Positions 1 through 5,907 of a stretch of DNA of 6,221 bases are shown piece after piece (position 1 is the stretch's first letter; each line of letters begins with the position of its first letter). This DNA is from Parachlamydiaceae bacterium (GTDB lineage Bacteria; Chlamydiota; Chlamydiia; Chlamydiales; Parachlamydiaceae). A program made the position numbers and the translations under genes. A model generated the notes under the pieces. The model did not search any database and was not told the origin of the DNA. It saw only the letters and a program-made list of their open reading frames with translations. Location of the stretch: NCBI GenBank assembly GCA_013698165.1, contig JACCVN010000486.1, positions 1 to 6,221 of the forward strand, written 5' to 3'.

Positions 1-33
1 CTATTGAGTCCTGCAGAGATAGAGGTGCGCTAA
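1..33 (+). CDS. C-terminal end of an upstream gene (partial)
   Basis: Reading from base 1, ten sense codons (LLSPAEIEVR) run into a TAA at 31-33. The stop shares its last A with the ATG of the Hsp70-like gene (TAATG), the usual signature of a translationally coupled operon. The ribosome binding site of the next gene (AGAGG, 21-25) lies inside these codons. In some bacteria Hsp70-like proteins of this type follow a DUF2760 gene; ten residues are too few to test that here, so the identity stays open. Confidence 0.5.
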   Translation, partial: LLSPAEIEVR

Positions 34-1835
34 TGCCACAGACATATATAATAGGCATCGATTTTGGAACGACAAATTGCACGATGGCATTTACTGCCAT
101 AGACTCTGCAAATCAAACTATTGATCAGTTTGCAATTCCACAGATGACTCTGTCTGGCATTGAAAAGGAAGAGACTACTCTGCCATCATTTCTCTATTTC
201 CCTTTACCAGAAGAACTAAAAAGCCATGCTGTAAGTATATCGTGGAGCCCTGATCAGAAATATTGCATTGGGACATTTGCCCGTGATCGCGGTGCGGAAA
301 TGCCCGCACGGCTTGTTTGGTCGGCAAAATCCTGGCTTTGTCAAACAGGGATAGATCGTCGGGCAGATTTATTGCCTCTCGGTGCAGCTGGAGAGCAGAT
401 CAAAGTCAGCCCTGTGCAAGCATGCGCCAACATATTAAAGCATTTGCGACAGGCTTGGGACAATAGCAAGGCAGAGACCCCGTTTTTTGAGCAGCAGATT
501 TTCGTTACAGTGCCGGCATCTTTTGACCCGAGTGCCAGGCAGCTGGTTTTAGAAGCTGCTAAGCTTGCGGAATATCCTGAAATAATGCTGCTTGAAGAGC
601 CCCTGGCTGCGTTTTATGCTTGTCTGCATAAGTCAGGTGAAGACTGGAGGAAGGATCTCACTGTTGGAGATCAGGTATTAGTCGTGGATATTGGCGGAGG
701 AACGACCGATTTTAGTTTAATTTCAGTAGAAGATGATGGAGGGAACTTAAAGCTCGAGCGTACAGCCGTAGGGGCACATCTTCTTTTAGGTGGTGATAAC
801 ATCGATTTAGGTTTGGCTTACTTTGTTAAGGGAAAGCTCGAAGAACAAGGGCATGAAATAGATGATTGGCAGTTGCAAGCTCTGACACATGCCTGTAGGC
901 AGGCTAAAGAGAAGCTTTTGAGTTCTGATGCGCAAAGCAGCCATGATATTACAATTATGGGGCGCGGTAGTAAGCTTATAGGGGCATCTTTAACAGCAAG
1001 CCTGAAGCGCGATGAAGCCATAAAGTTAGTATTAGATGGCTTTTTACCTTTGATTTCTCCCGAGGAACATTCGATGACTGAACGGCGTGCCGGCATACAG
1101 CAAGTAGGCCTCAATTATGTTCAAGACCCCCGGATTTCTTGCCAGTTGGCAAAATTTTTGTCACAAACGGGAGAAAGCGATTCCAACAGCATGCAGAATT
1201 TTATTTTGCCGACAGCCGTTCTCTTTAATGGTGGAACTACAAAGGCAGAAGCTTTTCGTGAACGATTGATGACCATGTTAAACCAATGGGCCAAAGCTTC
1301 TGATAAGCCTGAGGTCCGTGAAATCCAAAAGCCCGATTATGACTTTGCAGTAAGCCGAGGTGCTGTTTATTATGGAATGGCTCGACAAGGTAAAGGCATT
1401 CGTATACGCAATGGAACTAGTCGCAGTTATTATATTGGCGTGGAAGATTCAGCGCCTGCAGTTCCCGGAGTTCCCACACCTTTAAGAGCGCTTTGTGTTG
1501 TTCCTTTTGGTATGGAGGAGGGGAGTGAAATTGCATTAGAATCTCAGGAGTTTGCTCTGGTGTTAGGAGAGCCCACAACCTTCAGATTTTTCAGTCATGC
1601 GACTGCTAAGCTCCCTGATGGCCGCGTGCCTATCGTGGGTGACGTGGTCAAGCGCTGGAAACAGGATCTGACAGAGCTCCATCCTATTGAAACTGCTCTT
1701 GAAAAAAGTGCTGAAGATGGTAAAACTGTACAAGTCCGCTTGACTTCAAAAATCACAGAGCTTGGCATGTTGGAGCTATGGTGCCAGGCCGATGATGGAC
1801 GAAAGTGGAAACTGGAATTCGATGTGCGTAAATAA
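33..1835 (+). CDS. Hsp70-family (DnaK-like) chaperone/ATPase, divergent
   Basis: This 600-residue protein has an actin/Hsp70-type ATPase domain. Visible motifs in order are phosphate-1 (IGIDFGTTNCTMA, residues 7-19), the VPASF connect region (160-164), LLEEPLAAFYA (186-196), phosphate-2 (DIGGGTTDF, 219-227), a GGDNIDLGLA segment (253-262) and the adenosine motif (FNGGTTKAEAF, 398-408). The ATPase core extends to about residue 450 because of an insertion around 340-395. The last 150 residues do not look like the canonical DnaK peptide-binding domain and lid, and no acidic C-terminal tail is seen. The ending (ELGMLELWCQADDGR.WKLEF) resembles a non-DnaK bacterial Hsp70 subfamily that includes DUF3731-bearing proteins, as far as I recall. 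It is probably a cytosolic ATP-driven chaperone with unknown clients. The start is well supported: AGAGG lies 7 nt upstream, coupled to the previous stop. No co-directional partner follows; the next gene is convergent. Confidence 0.9.
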   Translation: MPQTYIIGIDFGTTNCTMAFTAIDSANQTIDQFAIPQMTLSGIEKEETTLPSFLYFPLPEELKSHAVSISWSPDQKYCIGTFARDRGAEMPARLVWSAKSWLCQTGIDRRADLLPLGAAGEQIKVSPVQACANILKHLRQAWDNSKAETPFFEQQIFVTVPASFDPSARQLVLEAAKLAEYPEIMLLEEPLAAFYACLHKSGEDWRKDLTVGDQVLVVDIGGGTTDFSLISVEDDGGNLKLERTAVGAHLLLGGDNIDLGLAYFVKGKLEEQGHEIDDWQLQALTHACRQAKEKLLSSDAQSSHDITIMGRGSKLIGASLTASLKRDEAIKLVLDGFLPLISPEEHSMTERRAGIQQVGLNYVQDPRISCQLAKFLSQTGESDSNSMQNFILPTAVLFNGGTTKAEAFRERLMTMLNQWAKASDKPEVREIQKPDYDFAVSRGAVYYGMARQGKGIRIRNGTSRSYYIGVEDSAPAVPGVPTPLRALCVVPFGMEEGSEIALESQEFALVLGEPTTFRFFSHATAKLPDGRVPIVGDVVKRWKQDLTELHPIETALEKSAEDGKTVQVRLTSKITELGMLELWCQADDGRKWKLEFDVRK

Positions 1836-1853
1836 ATTGAAAGGAAATTGGTA

Positions 1854-1976
1854 GAGTATATACTGCCCTTAGCTCAATCTGAGAAATTTCGGCTGCGCCA
1901 AAGCCTCGGGGTTGAGCTAAGGGCGGAATATACTCGACATAGCCGAATTTTCTCAGATTCAGCAATGCCGAGTATA
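1854..1976. repeat. Cluster of overlapping inverted repeats in convergent spacer
   Basis: Three inverted-repeat pairs overlap here. Pair A is 1854-1877 with 1912-1935 (24 nt, 2 mismatches). Pair B is 1872-1894 with 1941-1963 (23 nt, 2 mismatches). Pair C is 1929-1946 with 1959-1976 (18 nt, 3 mismatches). A and B interleave (A-B-A'-B'), so as RNA they would be either alternative hairpins or a pseudoknot, and C competes with both. The heptamer GAGTATA occurs at 1854 and 1970, with its complement at 1929-1935. Short open frames on both strands encode similar peptides (EYI.PLAQ ... ELRA.YT), as expected for a palindrome rather than for genes. It lies between convergent genes and could slow transcription from either side, but no clean U-tract follows any stem. 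A degenerate MITE or REP-like interspersed repeat is the likeliest identity. Confidence 0.75.
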
Positions 1977-2002
1977 GAAAACTTTTCAACCTCAAGTTGT
2001 AG

Positions 2003-3040
2003 TTATCTGTGTATAAAGAATATGGTTGCTTTCTGATATGAAATCAAAAACTTGTTCCGGGTGAAGAGGCTCTTGGGGGGGTAACCATGCGACATCATCA
2101 AGTCTTTGATAGTGTTTCTCCCAACTTCTCCAGCTAAAGATTCTCTGAGGATAGATTGTACAGCCATGAGCGTGTAGACCTCGTATTTTGAAAACCTTGT
2201 GACAAGTTGTTTCCATAAAAGCTGCAAGTCTTCTATTTCCTGTCTTTGCTGGAAGACTCTTAATTCATGTTGAAGGCGTTTAATGATCGGAAGGGATAAA
2301 GTCATCGTTTTTGAAGCTTCTGAAGCGTTCTCAGTACTTTCGTTGAGATCTATTTGAAGCTCAATAAATTTGCGGGTAATCAATATTTGCTTCGTAAGGG
2401 CATCTTTTCCTTTAAATTCATCAATTTGTTGTTTTGTGTCCCAAGCAGCAGGTAAAGTCAATTGCAATATTTCAAGCCTTTTTTCCATTTCCTTAAAAAT
2501 TTTATTTGCTGAGTCATAAATTGTAATTTCCTTATTTAAAGCATATTCGTTAAATAATTTTCGAGGAGCTATTTCAGCTGTGGCCAAAGTATGTTTAATC
2601 TCATGGCGCTTTTGATAAGCACCATAAACCGTCCCTCCGATTGCTAAACCCGTACCTAAAACAAGTGCTCCTACTCCTAGAGCATTGAAGCAAATTGCAG
2701 CTGTTCCACCTAATACTATCCCTGCAGACACCAATATCGCTTGCACTGAAGCACAAAGAGCTAGGCTTCCAGCGACACCTTCAAGAACATTTTTTGCAAG
2801 TTCCACTGAGATATCTCTTTCTAATACTTCCAACCGATCTAATTTTGCTTTTAAAATTATCGCCTTAATCGGCTCGGATTCTACATGATGTTCGTTTTTT
2901 AGAAATTCGATGTTGGTTTTTAGATTGATAAGTTGGGTGGAGGATTGTGCCGTTTGATAGATCTTCAAACCCAATGAAACGACTGCCCCTGCTAATGTCG
3001 CACCTGATGCCGCGATGGAAACTGTTGAGAGAGCGGTCAC
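2003..3040 (-). CDS. Unrecognised predicted membrane protein with bilobed hydrophobic domain
   Basis: The 345-residue product matches no family I recognise. The N-terminus is Ser/Thr/Ala-rich and then hydrophobic (residues 6-27). A charged helical segment follows (about 40-82). Then comes a long Gly/Ala/Val-rich hydrophobic stretch (85-141), readable as two membrane segments joined by a short turn near 111-120. The rest (143-345) is charged and helix-prone, with coiled-coil-like stretches around 180-230 and 250-300. Two close hydrophobic lobes flanked by helices fit a chlamydial inclusion-membrane (Inc) protein; a helical pore-forming toxin-like fold is an alternative. Both are inferences. 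The start is GTG at 3040: the frame is open only back to a stop at 3080-3082 and no in-frame ATG lies upstream. No strong Shine-Dalgarno is visible, so the exact start is uncertain. The gene converges on the Hsp70 gene and diverges from the LRR/MORN gene. Confidence 0.8.
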   Translation of the reverse strand: MTALSTVSIAASGATLAGAVVSLGLKIYQTAQSSTQLINLKTNIEFLKNEHHVESEPIKAIILKAKLDRLEVLERDISVELAKNVLEGVAGSLALCASVQAILVSAGIVLGGTAAICFNALGVGALVLGTGLAIGGTVYGAYQKRHEIKHTLATAEIAPRKLFNEYALNKEITIYDSANKIFKEMEKRLEILQLTLPAAWDTKQQIDEFKGKDALTKQILITRKFIELQIDLNESTENASEASKTMTLSLPIIKRLQHELRVFQQRQEIEDLQLLWKQLVTRFSKYEVYTLMAVQSILRESLAGEVGRNTIKDLMMSHGYPPKSLFTRNKFLISYQKATIFFIHR

Positions 3041-3354
3041 GCTTTCATTAGTGAGAGTGCTTTTGGCGATCCCAAAATATCAGAATGTTATCAAATATTT
3101 GTTTTTATTATCTCTAATTGCTCATTTTTCATATGCTAAGACCATTGGTTTTCAAATTGATGACAAATAATCAAAAAACCAAAGAATTCTTTTTTCTAGA
3201 AGCACAATCTCAAAAAGGTGGCCAAACATTTTTATAACTACAATTTGCTAAAAATTTGAAAATTTATCGACTCCTGTCATTTCTCGATTCCACTGTAATC
3301 AGATTGAGGCGACACAAAAAAAACAATAACACTATTAACAACAAAGAGTTACCA
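3041..3354. other. AT-rich intergenic region between divergent genes
   Basis: This 314-bp stretch has no convincing gene. It should hold the promoters of both flanking genes. For the plus-strand gene one weak sigma-70-type candidate is TTGAGG (3304-3309), a 17-bp spacer and TAACAC (3327-3332), just upstream of the AAAGAG ribosome-binding candidate. An 8-bp inverted repeat (3145-3152 with 3175-3182) with a 22-nt loop is followed by the palindrome AGAATTCT and a T-run, and could be a weak terminator or an operator. The frame of the downstream gene stays open back to a TTG at 3256, so part of this stretch could be coding if that start were used. No RNA gene is recognised. Confidence 0.6.
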
Positions 3355-4605
3355 ATGCAATTAAATAGCTTTTCAAAGGTCTTGGGAAAAAACACGGCCG
3401 AAATGGAAATTGAGCCAAAGCCCAAAAATACTAAGCGTACTTTAAATGAAATGGATCCTACCAACGTAGAGACCCAAAATTTAGGAGTTTCTATTATTTC
3501 AAATACTCCTGAACAAATCGTTTTTGGAACCTTAGATTCTGCAAAACTTATAGCTTCATCTCTAAATTCTAAATCATTGTTTTCATTGGGGATGGTTAAT
3601 GTATTTTTTCGGGCTATTTATAAAAATGAGCTTATTGTCAATTTAAATAATGGAAAATACACACTTCAAGATCTAAAAATACAGTCATTACAAAAATTTA
3701 TCGAATTTTTAAAAGAGGATTCTTCAAAGCTTAAAAATCTAAATTTAAATGGAACTTTAATTTTAATTGACGAACTAATTGTCAAAAAAATTGTTAATAG
3801 TTTTCCTGGGCTTAATAGCTTGTCAATTGCTGGTTGTAAAATATATGAACCTGAATTTTATTTTCCAGAATTGGTTAAATTGCCTCTCAAAAACCTTAAT
3901 TTGAGTGGTTGCAAACAAGGGTATAAGTTTCCATATGTAAGAAATTTAGACCCAATCAAATCACTGAATTTAATAGAAGATTTCACCTCTCTCGTGTCTC
4001 TAAACATTTCACATTGGTCGTCGATTTCGGATTATAGTATTTTGAATAAATTTACGGATCTCCAAATACTTAATCTTGAATCTAACCGTCCAAACTTAAG
4101 CTTTCTGGAAAAGTGCACTCGGCTCAGAGATCTCAATCTGAAGGATTGTTATGGTGAAAATATTCTTCCTTTTATTAAGTTTTTTAAAGAAGGAAGAATT
4201 ACTCAAGTAAATGGCTCTATTTTGGAAGGCAAACTTGTGAATGGAATCCCCGAAGGTCAACATTTAGCAATTAACTCGCAAGGCATTAAGGAATATGAAG
4301 GGAATGTAATAAAGGGGATCGCTAATGGTCATGGTACAACTTTTTATGAGAATGGAAACAAAGAATCTGAAGGAAATTTTGTGGATGGTGAAATGGTCGG
4401 TCAAGGAATTAAATTTGATCCTGAAGGGAATAAATGTTACGAAGGAAACATCCTGAATGGCCATCCCAGTGGGATAGGCGTTATGTATTATGAGGACGGA
4501 GAAATATTAGAGGGGGATTTTTATTCAGAAGACGATGATGTTTTTTGTGACGGAAAATCCATTACGCTCTCTGGTGATGTCTTAGAAGGTGTATTTAAAG
4601 TCTGA
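3355..4605 (+). CDS. F-box-like / leucine-rich repeat / MORN repeat protein, candidate host-directed effector
   Basis: Counting from ATG 3355 the product is 416 residues. Residues 1-45 are polar, Lys/Asn-rich and likely disordered. Residues 47-92 (TPEQIVFGTL...SLFSLGMVNVFFRAIY) resemble the second half of an F-box. Residues 125-267 are leucine-rich repeats with recurring L..LNL.. and L..LSI.GC units, irregular in length. Residues 290-416 are MORN-type repeats whose [YSL]EG motifs recur at about 24-residue steps (residues 290, 314, 338, 362, 385, 410), with NGHG/VGQG/SGIG turns; the last full repeat is acidic and degenerate. No signal peptide or membrane segment is seen. LRR and F-box proteins are known effectors in amoeba-associated bacteria, so a secreted host-binding protein is plausible but inferred. 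The ATG is preferred because AAAGAG (3343-3348) lies 6 nt upstream; an in-frame TTG at 3256 would add 33 residues. The gene is clearly AT-richer than its neighbours, suggesting transfer or relaxed selection. Confidence 0.85.
   Translation: MQLNSFSKVLGKNTAEMEIEPKPKNTKRTLNEMDPTNVETQNLGVSIISNTPEQIVFGTLDSAKLIASSLNSKSLFSLGMVNVFFRAIYKNELIVNLNNGKYTLQDLKIQSLQKFIEFLKEDSSKLKNLNLNGTLILIDELIVKKIVNSFPGLNSLSIAGCKIYEPEFYFPELVKLPLKNLNLSGCKQGYKFPYVRNLDPIKSLNLIEDFTSLVSLNISHWSSISDYSILNKFTDLQILNLESNRPNLSFLEKCTRLRDLNLKDCYGENILPFIKFFKEGRITQVNGSILEGKLVNGIPEGQHLAINSQGIKEYEGNVIKGIANGHGTTFYENGNKESEGNFVDGEMVGQGIKFDPEGNKCYEGNILNGHPSGIGVMYYEDGEILEGDFYSEDDDVFCDGKSITLSGDVLEGVFKV
4187..4602 (+). repeat. MORN-type tandem repeats, about 72-bp period (within CDS)
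   Basis: Five full units and one partial unit of about 24 codons each can be aligned by their EGN/EGK/EGD start motif (codons beginning near 4222, 4294, 4366, 4438, 4507 and 4582). The units are diverged at both DNA and protein level, so this is an old protein repeat rather than a recent DNA expansion. MORN repeats form beta-hairpins that can bind membranes or act as scaffolds. Confidence 0.7.
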
Positions 4606-4632
4606 AATAATTCATGCTTTAAATTTAGCCTT

Positions 4633-4701
4633 AAAAAATGTGTTAGCAACAAAAAGAGAAGAGCACTGAAAAGGGTTTTTTCTTAATGTTGCTAACACAT
4701 T
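4633..4701 (-). terminator. Probable intrinsic terminator of trhO
   Basis: A perfect 15-bp inverted repeat (4637-4651 with 4687-4701) encloses a 35-nt loop. Read on the minus strand it begins about 65 nt after the trhO stop and ends in six T residues (complement of 4633-4638), as in a rho-independent terminator. The long loop and modest GC of the stem are unusual. On the plus strand no T-run follows the stem, so it is a poor terminator for the LRR/MORN gene, though the hairpin could still protect that transcript's 3' end. Confidence 0.6.
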
Positions 4702-4766
4702 AAATCCTTAAAGTCGCTGTAGGGCAGAGGAACGGCAAATAAAATCAATCCTGGTTTGCCAGTGTA

Positions 4767-5702
4767 TTAGGGTCTTTGGAGTTTGCGGAAAGGTTTGTGT
4801 GGGGATTGTTGTTGGTAAGGGCGCAGTCGTTTGCTTTGTGTGCAGATCGTTTGGCAGCAACCAACAAATTTATCCGTGCACTCTTGACAGCATAAAAATA
4901 GTTCATTGCAATCGGTATTGGCACAATTGAGGTAGTTTTCGTTTGGCACACCGCAATGATGGCATGTGCCGACAACGGGCGCCTGCTCATCACCTATGGG
5001 TACAGTCATCCGATCATCAAAGACATACAGTTTGCCTAGCCAATGGTCGTTGCCTTGTTGCTGGCCATAATTAATGATTCCGCCATCAAGCTGATAAACT
5101 TTTTCAAAACCATCTTTTTTTAAGAGCGCTGAAAAGAGTTCGCAGCGTATTCCTCCGGTACAGTACATCATGACAGGAGTCTTTTTCGGATCAACGCGCT
5201 TTTTAAGATCCTCTGCAAACTGAATAAATCCTCGCGAAGTTTGACAAGGGGGGCGCTCAGCACCATCAAAACGGCCCACCTCCCATTCGTAATCATTGCG
5301 AATATCAAGGAGAAGATGACCTTCATTTTTTTCCAGCATCTCTTTCCATTTGTCCGGAGCAAGATGTTCACCTCGAACAGTGAGATCAACATGCGCGTCA
5401 AATGCAACAAGTTGGCGGCGATATTTAATGGCTAGGCGAGGAAAGACATTTTCATGATAGGCATCGACTTTGAATTGCAATTTTTCGAAATTTGGCCGTT
5501 GACGCATCCATTCCATATAGGCTATTGCTTCGCTTTCTATTGCAGACATCTGGCAATTGATGCCACCTTCAGACACATAAATTCTTGAAGTGGCAGAACT
5601 ATCAGCAAAAAATTTTTTTTGAAGTTTGACTTCCTGACGTGGGTCTTCGATTGTAGAAAGATGATAATAGGCAACAATGAGATGTGATTTTTTTTCTGAC
5701 AT
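4767..5702 (-). CDS. trhO: tRNA uridine(34) hydroxylase, rhodanese-like (TrhO/YceA family)
   Basis: The 311-residue protein has the full TrhO layout. An N-terminal acylphosphatase-like domain (about 8-105) carries the conserved SEGGINCQ segment (44-51). The central rhodanese domain (about 120-222) has DIRNDYE (133-139) and the active-site loop CTGGIRCE (181-188) with catalytic Cys181, followed by YQLDGGIINYG (203-213). The Cys-rich tail has ten cysteines between 247 and 287 (CHHC at 247-250, then 260, 265, 271, 272, 275, 282, 283, 287) and probably binds zinc. TrhO enzymes hydroxylate U34 of tRNA to 5-hydroxyuridine, using prephenate-derived chemistry, as a step toward cmo5U-type wobble bases. 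Length and all key residues look intact, so it should be functional. The start ATG 5702 has a weak GAAGAG about 6 nt upstream. It is transcribed divergently from trxA and ends at the hairpin at 4633-4701. Confidence 0.95.
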   Translation of the reverse strand: MSEKKSHLIVAYYHLSTIEDPRQEVKLQKKFFADSSATSRIYVSEGGINCQMSAIESEAIAYMEWMRQRPNFEKLQFKVDAYHENVFPRLAIKYRRQLVAFDAHVDLTVRGEHLAPDKWKEMLEKNEGHLLLDIRNDYEWEVGRFDGAERPPCQTSRGFIQFAEDLKKRVDPKKTPVMMYCTGGIRCELFSALLKKDGFEKVYQLDGGIINYGQQQGNDHWLGKLYVFDDRMTVPIGDEQAPVVGTCHHCGVPNENYLNCANTDCNELFLCCQECTDKFVGCCQTICTQSKRLRPYQQQSPHKPFRKLQRP

Positions 5703-5731
5703 GGAGACTCTTCAGTAGCTTTTAAAGGGAT

Positions 5732-5760
5732 AGTCTAAGAGATTTTTGCTTTTTTTACAA
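5732..5760 (-). promoter_or_regulatory. Candidate sigma-70-type promoter for trhO
   Basis: On the minus strand TTGTAA (complement of 5755-5760) and TAGACT (complement of 5732-5737) are 17 bp apart, each matching four of six consensus bases. Transcription would start near 5725, leaving a leader of about 20-25 nt before the trhO ATG. The spacer is A-rich. This rests on pattern only. Confidence 0.4.
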
Positions 5761-5791
5761 CTAAAGAAAAAGTTAATGAAAAGTTGCAAAT

Positions 5792-5896
5792 ATGGATCAA
5801 CAGTTACGGAGTGCTTCAGACCGGCGCAGTAGCAAAATAGAGGCTGGCATAAAAGCCTTAAAATATGCGAAAATAAATCAGTTTTACTTTAAATAA
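5792..5896 (+). CDS. Possible 34-residue small ORF upstream of trxA
   Basis: An ATG at 5792 opens a 34-codon frame ending in TAA at 5894-5896, where the stop overlaps the trxA ribosome binding site. The peptide (MDQQLRSASDRRSSKIEAGI...) would be basic and soluble, ending in Lys. It coincides with a locally GC-richer patch (about 5805-5835) inside AT-rich spacer. The upstream GAAAAG is a poor ribosome binding site and I recognise no homologue. It could be a leader peptide coupled to trxA or a chance frame; chance is somewhat more likely. Confidence 0.2.
   Translation: MDQQLRSASDRRSSKIEAGIKALKYAKINQFYFK
5859..5864 (+). promoter_or_regulatory. Candidate -10 element for trxA
   Basis: TAAAAT matches five of six bases of the sigma-70-type -10 box and would start transcription near 5871, about 37 nt before the trxA ATG. 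No good -35 box lies 17 bp upstream. A small stem (AGGCT 5841-5845 with AGCCT 5854-5858) sits directly before it. Confidence 0.25.
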
Positions 5897-5900
5897 GGAG
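5895..5900 (+). promoter_or_regulatory. Strong ribosome binding site of trxA
   Basis: AAGGAG lies 7 nt before ATG 5908. It is the best Shine-Dalgarno match in the window and fixes the trxA start. Confidence 0.85.
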
Positions 5901-5907
5901 AGAGAAA

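Noticed and set aside
1753..2036. Two short open frames on opposite strands across the spacer after the Hsp70 gene (80 and 62 codons)
   Set aside because: They overlap the inverted-repeat cluster and encode mirror-like peptides because the DNA is palindromic; neither has a good ribosome binding site.
1992..2216. 74-codon minus-strand frame inside the 3' part of the 345-residue gene
   Set aside because: It is out of frame within a longer, coherent coding region on the same strand and shows no motif of its own.
3037..3048. ATG-AAA-GCG-TGA mini-frame overlapping the GTG start of the 345-residue protein
   Set aside because: It could suggest coupling or a frameshifted start, but it has no ribosome binding site and only three sense codons; chance is sufficient.
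3145..3193. Inverted repeat TTGGTTTT/AAAACCAA followed by a T-run as an intrinsic terminator
   Set aside because: The stem is only 8 bp, AT-rich, with a 22-nt loop, and lies upstream of both divergent genes where no transcript is expected to end.
4187..4602. MORN repeat region considered as a CRISPR or recent tandem DNA array
   Set aside because: Periodicity is at the protein level only; the DNA units are diverged and lie inside one continuous reading frame without spacers.
5703..5907. CIRCE-type heat-shock operator or riboswitch upstream of trhO/trxA
   Set aside because: No long inverted repeat of the CIRCE kind and no recognisable aptamer pattern is present; only a 5-bp stem is seen.
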